Shown here: positions 27,435 to 35,708 of the stretch, in pieces
Layout of the letters: every line of letters begins with the position of its first letter
Position numbering within the stretch: the first letter of the stretch is position 1
Source of the DNA: an uncultured Megamonas sp.
GTDB taxonomy: Bacteria; Bacillota; Negativicutes; Selenomonadales; Selenomonadaceae
NCBI GenBank assembly: GCA_900554895.1
Contig: USIX01000001.1
Coordinates: 1 to 55,541 of the forward strand
DNA: 55,541 bases
Direction of reading: 5' to 3'
Program-made: the position numbers and the translations under genes
Notes under the pieces: generated by a model
What the model was told of the DNA's origin: nothing
Database searches by the model: none
What the model saw: the letters and a program-made list of their open reading frames with translations, nothing else

Positions 27435-28021
27435 CAATTTTTATCCCCTTTCTTACAGGTAACGATATATACAGGATTTTGCGCATTGAACATATCGTAT
27501 GAACCTACTTTGCGCAAACGGTTCACCTGTACCTGCACCGCTTCATACGTATAATTTTCCTTTTGCGACATATATTCAATAATCTGTGCTATTGTCTGAA
27601 CCGTTACGGCATTTACAACAATTCTGCCCCCCGCTCGCAATTTTATATCAATTACATCCAGAATTTCAAACATGTGCTTTCCGCTGCCGCCGATAAATAC
27701 GACATCGCAGCCCGGCAAATTATCCAATCCCTGCGGAGCTTCAGACGCAATCACTTCTATTTTATCTTTTAAATTGAACTTTGCTATATTTTTATACAAA
27801 AGTTCTATTGCCAAATCCTTTTTCTCTACGGCATAAACTTTTCCCTGTACTGCTAAAAGTGCCGCTTCAATCGATAATGACCCCGTACCGGCACCGATAT
27901 CCCAAACAATACTGTTCGGACGGATTTTTGCCTTGCACATCGTCAAAATACGGATTTCTTCCTTTGTCATTGGCACTTTATCACGAATAAACAAATCATC
28001 ACTTATTCCCGGTAAATTCAA
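27434..28021 (-). CDS. cbiT: Cobalt-precorrin-7 C15-methyltransferase, decarboxylating (CbiT)
   Basis: A 195-residue class I SAM methyltransferase acting on C15 and the C12 acetate. IWDIGAGTGSLSIEAALL is motif I, and DDLFIRDKVPMTKEEIR the CbiT N-terminus. The start is TTG at 28021, the first codon after AGGTG and at the family's usual N-terminus. It is a separate gene from cbiE, as in other anaerobic pathways, unlike the CobL fusion. Confidence 0.92.
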   Translation of the reverse strand: MNLPGISDDLFIRDKVPMTKEEIRILTMCKAKIRPNSIVWDIGAGTGSLSIEAALLAVQGKVYAVEKKDLAIELLYKNIAKFNLKDKIEVIASEAPQGLDNLPGCDVVFIGGSGKHMFEILDVIDIKLRAGGRIVVNAVTVQTIAQIIEYMSQKENYTYEAVQVQVNRLRKVGSYDMFNAQNPVYIVTCKKGDKN

Positions 28022-28035
28022 GTTTTCACCTTCTT

Positions 28036-28662
28036 TCAGCCTTCCACAATCATCACGCAATGCGAGGCTACTTCCTCTATTTGCGCTCTTTCTAATGGTA
28101 TGCAAACAATTTTTTCATCCGGATAAGATAACCGAGAACAAATATACGCTTTGGCATTTTTATCCCAACCACGCTCTATCAGATATGCTGCTATCTTGCC
28201 TGAATTAAACTTATTATCCGTAAGCATGCCAATGATTTTCCCTTTATAATAAATTAATTCTTCATCACTGGGCACTCTGCCATGAAAACTGAGTAAATCT
28301 GCACTTTGCCACGGCAAAGCAATTTTGGCAAAAGCCACCTGCACGGAACTGAGCCCTGGTATAACTTGTATCCTTTCTACAGGAAAACTGCGCCGCAAGG
28401 AACTAAGCAGTGAATAATATCCCGGGTCGCCCGATACCATTACTACCACATCGCTTTGCTGCAATTCCGCTTTAATAAACGCCATTACTGCACCAATGTC
28501 AGCTTTTACAGCAAAAGTCTTCTGTCCGGCATTGGCAAAATCGTTCAAAGCCCTACTGCCGCCAACTAAAACTTTAGCATTTTCAATAACATTCAAAGCT
28601 TTCGGCACTACATATTCTTTTGCTCCCGGTCCGATACCGACTACGATTATTTTAAATTCCAA
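28036..28662 (-). CDS. cbiE: Cobalt-precorrin-7 C5-methyltransferase (CbiE)
   Basis: A 208-residue tetrapyrrole methylase. VVGIGPGAKEYVVPKAL, VVMVSGDPGYYSLL and VIPGLSSVQVAFAKIAL are its SAM-binding motifs. The start is TTG inside the end of cbiD (16-nt overlap), with AGGTGG upstream. cbiE and cbiT together do the work of CobL. Confidence 0.92.
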   Translation of the reverse strand: MEFKIIVVGIGPGAKEYVVPKALNVIENAKVLVGGSRALNDFANAGQKTFAVKADIGAVMAFIKAELQQSDVVVMVSGDPGYYSLLSSLRRSFPVERIQVIPGLSSVQVAFAKIALPWQSADLLSFHGRVPSDEELIYYKGKIIGMLTDNKFNSGKIAAYLIERGWDKNAKAYICSRLSYPDEKIVCIPLERAQIEEVASHCVMIVEG

Positions 28663-29753
28663 CCCAATCTACCACCTATTTGTTTTGCATTATCATCCAT
28701 GCCTAAAATCTCGCCTTTCAGCGTTACAATAACAGTTCCAACGGTAAAAGCATTAAACACATGCTGCTGACTGCGCAGGCTTGCTCTTTGTGCCAGCAAA
28801 TCATAATAGCCCTTCTCCACCAAACCGTATTTTTCAATAATCGGCATAGCCGCCTCCGTCGTTTTTACGCTGAAAATTTCTTTCACACCGGTACTATCCA
28901 TTCCGAGCATTGCCGCATACGAAGCCATTATTTCCAATCTTGCATCGGCAATCTTGCTGTGTGTATAAAAAATTCCTCCGGCTACTTTTACGAGTTTTCC
29001 GAGATGCCCGAACAAAAGTACCGATTTTATCTCTTCATCAACGGCGAATTCCAGCATATGACCGATAAAATTACTCGTCTGAATTAATGCTTTAGACGGT
29101 AACGATAACGCTTTAGCGATATTTTCACCGATTTTGCCCGGCACAAATACAATATCATTATAGCCATTAGCTTTCGCTACAGAAATCTGCGGTGTAAGTG
29201 AGTTCTTAAACCCTTCTTCCGACATAGGACGTACAATTCCAGTCGTGCCGATAACAGATATACCGCCTTCAATTCCTAAAATCGGATTTAAAGTCTTTTT
29301 CGCCAATTCTATACCTTTTGGAATAGAAACCGTAATATCGCAGCCGCAGCCTTGCGGCAAAAGCTCCTGTACAACCTGCGTCATCATTTTACGCGGTCCC
29401 GGATTTATGGCCGGCTGTCCCGGTTCTACGGAAAGACCTGGCTGCGTTACAATTCCTATGCCCAGCCCTGCATGAAAATTCACTGTTTTACTTTGCGGAT
29501 TTATAACTACCTCCGTGAATACAGACGCGCCATGCGTAATATCCGGGTCATCACCGCCATCTTTAATCACTTCCGCCTTTGCGCCGTCTGCCGTAAATTC
29601 TACACTTTCAATAGGAATATGCAGCAGTTCACCGCTTAAAGCATACAGTTCAACTTCCTTAACGACATTTCCCTGCAAAGCAAGAAGCGCCGCCTTCGTT
29701 CCTGCCGCCGCACATGAACCGGTCGTATATCCGCTTTTCATTTCTTTGCGCAT
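28647..29753 (-). CDS. cbiD: Cobalt-precorrin-5B C1-methyltransferase (CbiD)
   Basis: A 368-residue methyltransferase specific to the anaerobic pathway. SGYTTGSCAAAGTKAAL at the N-terminus, GIEGGISVIGTTGIVRPMSE and LFGHLGKLVKVAGGIFYTHS are diagnostic. First gene of the operon; AAGGGAG lies about 8 nt before the ATG. The riboswitch sits about 270 nt upstream. No cobaltochelatase, CbiL, CbiB or lower-ligand genes are within this operon. Confidence 0.95.
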   Translation of the reverse strand: MRKEMKSGYTTGSCAAAGTKAALLALQGNVVKEVELYALSGELLHIPIESVEFTADGAKAEVIKDGGDDPDITHGASVFTEVVINPQSKTVNFHAGLGIGIVTQPGLSVEPGQPAINPGPRKMMTQVVQELLPQGCGCDITVSIPKGIELAKKTLNPILGIEGGISVIGTTGIVRPMSEEGFKNSLTPQISVAKANGYNDIVFVPGKIGENIAKALSLPSKALIQTSNFIGHMLEFAVDEEIKSVLLFGHLGKLVKVAGGIFYTHSKIADARLEIMASYAAMLGMDSTGVKEIFSVKTTEAAMPIIEKYGLVEKGYYDLLAQRASLRSQQHVFNAFTVGTVIVTLKGEILGMDDNAKQIGGRLGWNLK

Positions 29754-30017
29754 AAAAAAATCTCCCTTATGCAGGAAGATACACTATTTCCACATCAATT
29801 TACATCAACGTAAAAATATTTATCCACCTGCCCATCTCTCGTGAGTCTGAAAATCCGTATACAACATCTGCTATGCCAGCTGATTTTCTAATCAATACAA
29901 TACTTTATATTTAATGAAGTTACACCACTACATCGAATGAATATAAAGCATTGTACTGCTGATACAAACACATATATTACCAGCCGAATAAATCATAATA
30001 CAAATTTTCACGGTGTT
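29754..30017 (-). other. Long leader between cobalamin riboswitch and cbiD
   Basis: No ORF of note. It holds a 15-bp stem (29897-29911 with 29940-29954, one G-U on the minus strand) made by an intergenic repeat also found near 52.05 kb, a GCTGGTA/TATCAGC hairpin (29958-29985), and a GCAGG/CCTGC pairing next to the cbiD Shine-Dalgarno. One of these probably forms the expression platform. Confidence 0.6.
29897..29985. repeat. Palindromic intergenic repeat, copy in the cbiD leader
   Basis: Contains ATACTTTATATTTAAT (29900-29915), TACATCGAA (29929-29937) and AATATAAA (29940-29947), the same three blocks in the same order and spacing (29 and 11 nt) as at 52034-52080 (28 and 11 nt). A further GCTGATACA...TACCAGCC block (29958-29985) resembles the hairpin at 41196-41222. 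Confidence 0.6.
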
Positions 30018-30168
30018 TTTCCAACAGGCAATTCTCCTGACTTAGGTTCATCGCTCTGCCTCGCCTTCCCAGACAAAATCCAGTGACATAATTGAAGCAG
30101 GCTCCCCATACAGTGGCGGGACCGTACCGGCTCTCCGGTTTCCTTATTAAGCTTTCGCACCTGTCTTT
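30018..30168 (-). promoter_or_regulatory. Cobalamin riboswitch (aptamer)
   Basis: Read on the minus strand, the region has the cobalamin aptamer in order: ACAGGTGCGAAAGC, AAGGAAACCGGAGAGCCGGT, the B12 box GCCACTG (30111-30117 on plus), GGGAGCCTGC, GGGAAGGCGAGGCAGAGCG, AAGTCAGGAGA and the closing GCCTGTT. It should bind adenosyl- or methylcobalamin and shut down cbiD-cbiP. The expression platform is the next 260 nt, with no clear canonical T-tract terminator, so translation control or a distal structure is possible. Confidence 0.95.
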
Positions 30169-30187
30169 ATGAAATTAACATAATAAT

Positions 30188-30216
30188 ATTATAGGCATTA
30201 TGACTCAATCCTGCAA
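30188..30216 (-). promoter_or_regulatory. Promoter of the cobalamin operon
   Basis: Minus-strand TTGCAG (30211-30216), 17-bp spacer, TATAAT (30188-30193), 20 nt upstream of the riboswitch and just after the acetyltransferase stop. Confidence 0.8.
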
Positions 30217-30229
30217 CAGGTTAATCATT

Positions 30230-30817
30230 TTACATCTCATCATATTTATTTAAAACGCCGTCTATTTTTTCCTGCGGCAACTCTGTTATATAAATAATTT
30301 TCTTAGCCGGAAGAATATGTTTATTTATAATTTTTTCCAAAAAAATCATATCAAGCCATGTTCCTCTTTTGTATCCGCACCTGTTAAAATGAGCCATTTT
30401 CACATATCCCATTTTTTCGTGGAACTTCATACTTTTGAGATTAGGATATGTGATACTTGCATACAGATTAGTTATATTTTGCATTTTCAGTAAATCTTCC
30501 AGAATTTTATACAGCTTTCTGCCGATACCGCATCTGTGAAAATTTTTCTTGATATAAATTGTTACTTCCAAACTTCTGTCATATGCTGCTTTCGTTCTGA
30601 AAGTTGACGCATACGCATAACCGACAATTTCATCATTTATCAGCGCAACAATATAAGGAAATTTTGCACTTATCTTTTCAATGCGCTGTTTAAATTCTTC
30701 CACTGTAGGCACTTCACATTCAAAGGAAATATTCGTATTTTCCACATACGGAGCATAAACTTCCAACAATTTTTCCGCATCGTCTGCACCAGCTAAACGA
30801 AATCTGATTTTATCCAT
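30230..30817 (-). CDS. GNAT N-acetyltransferase (phosphinothricin acetyltransferase-like)
   Basis: A 195-residue acetyl-CoA-dependent transferase. RFRLAGADDAEKLLEVYAPYVENT and SFECEVPTVEEFKQRI resemble the PAT group, and the CoA loop is RCGIGRKLYKIL. An ATG at 30817 with GAGGTG 6 nt upstream is preferred to a GTG. The natural substrate is unknown; methionine sulfone/sulfoximine or amino acids are known for relatives. It lies directly upstream of the cobalamin promoter but is not in that operon. Confidence 0.82.
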   Translation of the reverse strand: MDKIRFRLAGADDAEKLLEVYAPYVENTNISFECEVPTVEEFKQRIEKISAKFPYIVALINDEIVGYAYASTFRTKAAYDRSLEVTIYIKKNFHRCGIGRKLYKILEDLLKMQNITNLYASITYPNLKSMKFHEKMGYVKMAHFNRCGYKRGTWLDMIFLEKIINKHILPAKKIIYITELPQEKIDGVLNKYDEM

Positions 30818-30891
30818 TACAATCACCTCTATGTATTATTTTATCGCAAATTATTCTTTTTATAAAATTTTTCCTTTATTGATATTCATTA

Positions 30892-30922
30892 TTGACAAAG
30901 TATACCCCATAGGGTATACTTT
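30892..30922 (+). promoter_or_regulatory. zntA promoter with embedded CsoR-like operator
   Basis: TTGACA (30892-30897), 17-bp spacer and TATACT (30915-30920). The spacer and -10 are covered by the palindrome AAAGTATACCC-CATA-GGGTATACTTT (30897-30922, 11-bp arms). A G/C tract flanked by ATA is typical of CsoR/RcnR-family operators; a repressor bound here would block RNA polymerase. No such regulator is encoded in this window. Confidence 0.8.
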
Positions 30923-30988
30923 AAGTGAAAAATAAATACTTCTACAGGTATATAAAACAATGATAAAATCAGGAAAAGAGGGCTTATC

Positions 30989-33217
30989 ATGACTACTTCC
31001 GATACAATATCAAACCATTCTCACGACAAACATTCTCACCATCACTCGCATGAACATCACCATGAGCATGAAGGAATTCATCACCACCATGAATTTTCCG
31101 GCAAAATTCCCGAAGGATTTAAACAAAAAACTTATATTATTGATAATATCGACTGCGCCAACTGTGCCGCCAAAATCGAACATAAACTGAACGAAATGGC
31201 GGAAATTCATGACGCTACACTTACATTTGCCACCAAACAATTAAAAATCACAGCCAAAAATCCTGACGAGCTTCTGCCTGCCATGCGCAAAATCGCTGAC
31301 AGCATAGAACCCGGCACTGTTATTCTTCCCCGCTCGGAGGCAAACAATACTGCAGCTGAACGGGCCGGTCATTTCAATAGCAAGAAAACTCTTGCAGTAG
31401 CTGAAATAGTCATCGGTGCTCTTTTGTTTATTATCGGCGAATTTACATCTCTCGTTCCGGATAAATATTCTTTATATCTATTTATCATCGCATATCTAAT
31501 TCTCGGCTGGAAAATCGTAAAAACAGCTGCTACCAATCTTTTCCGCGGCAATGTTTTTGATGAAAATTTCCTAATGAGCATTGCCACACTCGGTGCTTTT
31601 GCCATCTCGGAATATCCTGAGGCTGTCGGCGTTATGCTCTTTTACCGCATCGGCGAATATTTTGAAGAACGTGCTACGGAAAGAAGTCGCAGTCAGATTA
31701 TGGAAGCTGTCGACCTGCGGCCTGAAACGGTAAATCTTGTAAAAAACAATTCTACCGTTTCCATTCCGGCGCATGACGCTAAAGTCGGCGATATAATTCT
31801 TGTCCGTGCCGGCGATAGAATTCCAGTTGACGGAACAGTTGTCGAAGGCGAAAGCCGCCTCGATACTTCACCTGTTACAGGTGAGCCTGTACCGATAAAA
31901 ATTGTGCCGAACAGCGCGGTAACTTCCGGCTGCCTCAATATTTCCGGTGTAATTAAAATGCGCGTAGATAAACCGCTTTCCGAATCTATGGTCTCCCGCA
32001 TTCTGCAATCGGTAGAAAATGCCGCTGCCAGCAAACCGAAAATCGACCGCTTTATAACTCGTTTTGCCCGCGTCTACACACCGATTGTAGTAGCCGTCGC
32101 CGCTTTTACCGCTATTGTACCGTCGCTTATAACGGGTAACTGGGATTACTGGGTTTATACAGCTCTTACCTTTCTCGTCATCAGTTGTCCGTGCGCACTT
32201 GTCCTGAGCGTACCGCTTGCCTTCTTCTCCGGTATCGGCAACGCTTCCCGTCAGGGTATACTGTTTAAAGGCGGTCTTGCCATTGAAGCATTGAAAAATA
32301 TTAGAACGATTGTCATGGATAAAACAGGTACAATTACCGAGGGCAGTTTTAAGGTAAAAGAAATCCAGCCTGCAGAAAAATATTCGGCAAAAGAACTGCT
32401 CGCCTACTGTGCCAGTGCTGAAAAATTTTCCACTCATCCCATTGCCAATAGTATTGTAAATGAAGCCAGAAACAAACAGATTGAACTTGAACAGGCAACA
32501 GAAAATAAGGAAATAGCCGGCGAAGGTCTTGTATGCAAAATAAATGACAGTATTATTCTTTGCGGCAATAAACGCTTGATGAACCGTTTTAATATCATAT
32601 TGCCGGAAAATATACCAAATAATTCAGGCACGGAAATATTCGTCGCTATTGATAACGAATACGCCGGTGTTTTAATCATCGGCGACACAATCAAAAATGA
32701 CGCCAAATCAACTATTCAGAAATTAAAATCACTCGGTCTTACAACAGCAATGCTCACGGGCGACAATGAAACCACCGCTCATGCCGTAGCCGGTCAAATC
32801 GGCATCGATAAAGTCCACGCCCGCCTTTTACCGGAAGATAAACTGGAAAAACTGTCCGAACTTCGCCGTGAACACGGCAATGTATTTTTCGTAGGCGACG
32901 GAATAAACGACGCTCCGATACTTGCCGGAGCCGATGTCGGAGCTGCTATGGGAACCGGCGCCGATGCCGCCATCGAAGCAGCCGACGTCGTATTCATGAA
33001 TTCCAAAGTCCACTCCATATTACAGGCAATAAACATTTCCCGCGATACGCTCAAAATTGCCTGGCAGAATGTCGTATTTGCCATTGCCGTCAAAATATTA
33101 ATCATGCTTTTCGGTCTTATGGGATACGCTTCCATGTGGGCAGCCGTTTTTGCTGATACCGGCGTTGCTATGCTCTGTATTTTAAATTCCATTAGAATTC
33201 TCTATAAAAAATATTAA
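30989..33217 (+). CDS. zntA: Zn2+/Cd2+/Pb2+-type P1B ATPase (ZntA/CadA-like)
   Basis: A 742-residue metal-exporting ATPase. Residues 10-35 are a histidine-rich tail (about 16 His), then one HMA domain with Cys56/Cys59 in DCANCAAKIE. The membrane metal site is CPC (400-402); the phosphorylated Asp444 is in DKTGTITEG; the hinge GDGINDAPIL and the last-TM motif FADTGVAMLCILNSIRILY match the Zn/Cd/Pb class rather than the copper class. It should pump divalent metal out of the cytoplasm. The promoter carries a CsoR-type operator, unusual for a CadA-like pump normally governed by ArsR or MerR proteins. Confidence 0.94.
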   Translation: MTTSDTISNHSHDKHSHHHSHEHHHEHEGIHHHHEFSGKIPEGFKQKTYIIDNIDCANCAAKIEHKLNEMAEIHDATLTFATKQLKITAKNPDELLPAMRKIADSIEPGTVILPRSEANNTAAERAGHFNSKKTLAVAEIVIGALLFIIGEFTSLVPDKYSLYLFIIAYLILGWKIVKTAATNLFRGNVFDENFLMSIATLGAFAISEYPEAVGVMLFYRIGEYFEERATERSRSQIMEAVDLRPETVNLVKNNSTVSIPAHDAKVGDIILVRAGDRIPVDGTVVEGESRLDTSPVTGEPVPIKIVPNSAVTSGCLNISGVIKMRVDKPLSESMVSRILQSVENAAASKPKIDRFITRFARVYTPIVVAVAAFTAIVPSLITGNWDYWVYTALTFLVISCPCALVLSVPLAFFSGIGNASRQGILFKGGLAIEALKNIRTIVMDKTGTITEGSFKVKEIQPAEKYSAKELLAYCASAEKFSTHPIANSIVNEARNKQIELEQATENKEIAGEGLVCKINDSIILCGNKRLMNRFNIILPENIPNNSGTEIFVAIDNEYAGVLIIGDTIKNDAKSTIQKLKSLGLTTAMLTGDNETTAHAVAGQIGIDKVHARLLPEDKLEKLSELRREHGNVFFVGDGINDAPILAGADVGAAMGTGADAAIEAADVVFMNSKVHSILQAINISRDTLKIAWQNVVFAIAVKILIMLFGLMGYASMWAAVFADTGVAMLCILNSIRILYKKY

Positions 33218-33226
33218 AAAATCCCT

Positions 33227-33260
33227 GGAACTTCAGTCTTTCAGATTGAGGTTCCTTTTT
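33227..33260 (+). terminator. Terminator after zntA
   Basis: Stem GGAACTTCAGTCT / AGATTGAGGTTCC (G-U pairs included), loop TTC, then TTTTT. Confidence 0.8.
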
Positions 33261-33312
33261 TATTACGTTACAATAAAAATAGAACAATCTTATGACAAAC
33301 GAGGTGTATTCA

Positions 33313-33822
33313 ATGATTATCCGCCAGGAAAATCCCTGCGATTATGATGAAGTATATTCCGTTGTAAAAACGGCTTTTGCTTCAGCCAAGCACAGCGACG
33401 GTACGGAGCAGGATTTGGTCGTACGTCTGCGCCAAAGTACGCATTTCATACCTGAGCTGTCCTTAGTGGCACAGATAAATAAACGAATTGCAGGGCACAT
33501 CATGTTTACCAAAGCCTATATCGGCGAAACAGCTCTAGTTGCCCTTGCCCCGCTTTCAGTATTGCCGGAATTTCAAAACAAAGGTATCGGTACCGATTTA
33601 ATTCTTAAAGGTCATTTTATTGCTCAAAAACTGGGATATCCATACTGTGTCGTTTTAGGCAGTGAAACGTATTACCCGCGCTTTGGTTATGTTCCGGCAA
33701 AAAAATTTCACATACAGGCACCCTTTCATGTTCCTTCCGATAATTTTATGGCAATAAAACTGATACAAAATGCCAGTCCTGTTAACGGAACTTTGCGTTA
33801 TGCACCTGAATTTGGAATTTGA
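33313..33822 (+). CDS. GNAT N-acetyltransferase (YhbS-like)
   Basis: A 169-residue acetyltransferase. LAPLSVLPEFQNKGIGTDLI is the CoA pyrophosphate loop and VVLGSETYYPRFGYVPA is the conserved YhbS stretch. ATG at 33313 follows GAGGTG by 6 nt; the longer ORF begins 7 codons earlier without such a site. Substrate unknown. Confidence 0.85.
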   Translation: MIIRQENPCDYDEVYSVVKTAFASAKHSDGTEQDLVVRLRQSTHFIPELSLVAQINKRIAGHIMFTKAYIGETALVALAPLSVLPEFQNKGIGTDLILKGHFIAQKLGYPYCVVLGSETYYPRFGYVPAKKFHIQAPFHVPSDNFMAIKLIQNASPVNGTLRYAPEFGI

Positions 33823-33834
33823 CCGGAAAAACTA

Positions 33835-33843
33835 TGTTATAAT
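33835..33843 (+). promoter_or_regulatory. Candidate extended -10 promoter of tatA-moaC-MOSC-mogA
   Basis: TG-T-TATAAT, an extended -10, lies 38 nt before the tatA ATG; no good -35 is visible. Confidence 0.45.
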
Positions 33844-33880
33844 AAAAATACCATCTTATTATTCAAAGGAGAAATTGCAA

Positions 33881-34075
33881 ATGTTTGGACTCGGTATTCC
33901 AGAACTCGTTTTAATTTTGGTAATTGCTCTCGTTATTTTCGGTCCAAAAAAACTGCCGGAAATAAGTCGTTCCATCGGTAAAAGCATTAAAGAATTCCGA
34001 AACTCAACATCAGACATTACCGAAACGGCAAAAACAATTAAAGATGTATCCGATGTTGCCAAAAAACTGAAATAA
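33881..34075 (+). CDS. tatA: Twin-arginine translocase subunit TatA
   Basis: A 64-residue protein with one N-terminal TM helix after MFGLGIPELVLIL, the conserved FGPKKLPEISRSIGKS hinge/amphipathic helix and a charged tail. It forms the Tat pore with TatC, which is not in this window. AAAGGAG lies 9 nt before the ATG. It is followed at 21 nt by moaC, linking Tat export to molybdenum cofactor genes, since many Tat substrates are molybdoenzymes. Confidence 0.93.
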   Translation: MFGLGIPELVLILVIALVIFGPKKLPEISRSIGKSIKEFRNSTSDITETAKTIKDVSDVAKKLK

Positions 34076-34096
34076 ATCGAGGTATCTATCTTATTA

Positions 34097-34573
34097 ATGA
34101 ACTTTACGCATTTTAATAATGAAGGAAATGCTGTCATGGTGGATGTAAACGATAAAGAGATATCCGCCCGCACAGCTATCGCCGAAGGCTCTATTAAAGT
34201 CAGCAGAGACGTTTTCTGTGCTATAAAAAACAATACAGCAAAAAAAGGCGATGTTCTTGCCGTTGCCCGCATTGCCGGCATCATGGCAGCAAAAAAAACA
34301 AGCGATATTATTCCGCTGTGCCATCCGCTTTTCATTACCAAAGCTGTTATTGACTTTGAATTGGATGAAACGGATTTATCAGTCAAAGCTGTTTCACAAG
34401 TAAAAGTTACAGGCAAAACAGGGGTAGAAATGGAGGCACTACACGCCGTAAGCGCTGCTTTACTGACAATTTACGATATGTGTAAAGCGCTTGACCGCTC
34501 CATGGAAATCCAAAATATTCATCTGGTACGCAAAGAAGGCGGCAAATCCGGAATTTACGATAGAAAGGTATAA
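34097..34573 (+). CDS. moaC: Cyclic pyranopterin monophosphate synthase (MoaC)
   Basis: A 158-residue enzyme of molybdopterin synthesis, forming cPMP with Moa[35 protein letters not shown] and [21 protein letters not shown] are the invariant blocks; the KKTSD Lys/Asp and LCHPL His are active-site residues. The start matches the family N-terminus even though the Shine-Dalgarno GAGGT is rather far (about 12 nt). Confidence 0.96.
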   Translation: MNFTHFNNEGNAVMVDVNDKEISARTAIAEGSIKVSRDVFCAIKNNTAKKGDVLAVARIAGIMAAKKTSDIIPLCHPLFITKAVIDFELDETDLSVKAVSQVKVTGKTGVEMEALHAVSAALLTIYDMCKALDRSMEIQNIHLVRKEGGKSGIYDRKV

Positions 34574-34575
34574 TT

Positions 34576-35013
34576 ATGGGAAAAATTTTAGCTGTATGTA
34601 TCAGTGAAAAAAAAGGTACACTGAAAAAAGCCGTATCGACAGGCAACATGATAAAAGATTTCGGATTGGAAAACGACGCTCATGCCGGCAAATGGCACCG
34701 CCAGATAAGTCTGCTTGCCGTTGAAGCAGTACGCCGTTTTTCCACTAAATACCAGATGGAAGTGCCCGCCGGCGCATTCGGCGAAAATCTGCTTGTTGAA
34801 GGCATTGATTTAAAAAATCAACCGATAGGCACTAAATTGAAATGCAATAATGTAATACTTGAAATTACGCAAATCGGCAAAAAATGCCATCTCGGCTGCA
34901 ATATTCAAAAACAAACCGGGGAATGTATCATGCCGAATGAAGGTGTTTTCGCTGTAGTTTTAAACGGCGGTACAGTAAGAGCAAACGATACGATTACGAT
35001 AGAAGGTGTTTAA
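34576..35013 (+). CDS. MOSC-domain protein
   Basis: A 145-residue MOSC protein (molybdenum cofactor sulfurase C-terminal-like). HAGKWHRQISLLAVEAV, GAFGENLLVEGID and ITQIGKKCHLGCNIQ, then the conserved Cys in TGECIMPNEGVFA, are present. MOSC domains bind or carry sulfur for molybdenum cofactor. It starts 2 nt after the moaC stop and ends 1 nt before mogA, consistent with a cofactor-maturation role. Confidence 0.88.
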   Translation: MGKILAVCISEKKGTLKKAVSTGNMIKDFGLENDAHAGKWHRQISLLAVEAVRRFSTKYQMEVPAGAFGENLLVEGIDLKNQPIGTKLKCNNVILEITQIGKKCHLGCNIQKQTGECIMPNEGVFAVVLNGGTVRANDTITIEGV

Positions 35014-35014
35014 T

Positions 35015-35503
35015 ATGTTTAAAGCAGCGATTATAACAGCCAGCGACAAAGGCTACAGCGGACAACGCGAGGATTTAAGCGGCCCGTGCATAAAAAAAAT
35101 TCTCGAAACAGCAGGTTATGACGTCGTATCTCTTGATATTCTGCCGGATGAACGCAGCCTTCTTGCCAAAAAACTTATCGAGCTGTCCGATAAAAAAATT
35201 CCGCTGATTTTTACCACAGGCGGAACAGGATTTTCTCCGCGCGATAATACGCCGGAGGCAACACGCGACATTATCGAAAAGGAAACCCCCGGCATCTCTG
35301 AAGCCATACGTGCCTACAGCCTGAAAATAACACCGCGCGCTATGCTCAGCCGCGCCGTTTCCGGCATCAGAAAACAGTCTTTGATAATCAATCTGCCGGG
35401 CAGCCCCAAAGCCGTCAAAGAATGTCTTGACTACATTCTGCCGACACTGGAGCACGGTCTTAATATCATGCTCAATCTTGACAGTGAATGTGCCCGAAAA
35501 TAA
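35015..35503 (+). CDS. mogA: Molybdopterin adenylyltransferase (MogA/MoaB)
   Basis: A 162-residue enzyme that adenylylates molybdopterin before metal insertion. ITASDKGYSGQREDLSG and FTTGGTGFSPRDNTPEAT are the MPT-binding motifs, followed by IINLPGSPKAVKECLDYI. ATG at 35015 is used because GAAGG sits upstream and the earlier GTG lies inside it. Last gene of the tatA-moaC-MOSC-mogA string. Confidence 0.93.
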   Translation: MFKAAIITASDKGYSGQREDLSGPCIKKILETAGYDVVSLDILPDERSLLAKKLIELSDKKIPLIFTTGGTGFSPRDNTPEATRDIIEKETPGISEAIRAYSLKITPRAMLSRAVSGIRKQSLIINLPGSPKAVKECLDYILPTLEHGLNIMLNLDSECARK

Positions 35504-35661
35504 ATAATATTTGCTGTGCTAGTTGTTTATTTTTCTTTAATATAAAGAAAATTTACCTGGTGCAATATAAAAATAAATTAAGAAATACTTCTTCTTATAT
35601 TGTGCCGAACCGGCAAACTCTCAAATTTTATTAACATAATAAATCAGTAATTTACCAATAT
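35504..35661. other. Intergenic region with weak hairpins after mogA
   Basis: No gene is visible. A 9-bp AT-rich hairpin (TTTTCTTTA/TAAAGAAAA, about 35530-35552) and a 12-bp imperfect inverted repeat (GGTGCAATATAA with TTATATTGTGCC, about 35557-35605) lie before the shared terminator. Confidence 0.5.
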
Positions 35662-35700
35662 AAAATAAAAGCTCCGGCTGTTAGCCGGAGCTTTTATTTT
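35662..35700. terminator. Bidirectional terminator between mogA and the GH13 gene
   Basis: A perfect 17-bp stem with core AAAAGCTCCGGC / GCCGGAGCTTTT and loop TGTTA, with A/T-rich flanks on both sides, between convergent genes. Confidence 0.92.
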
Positions 35701-35708
35701 ATTCTATT

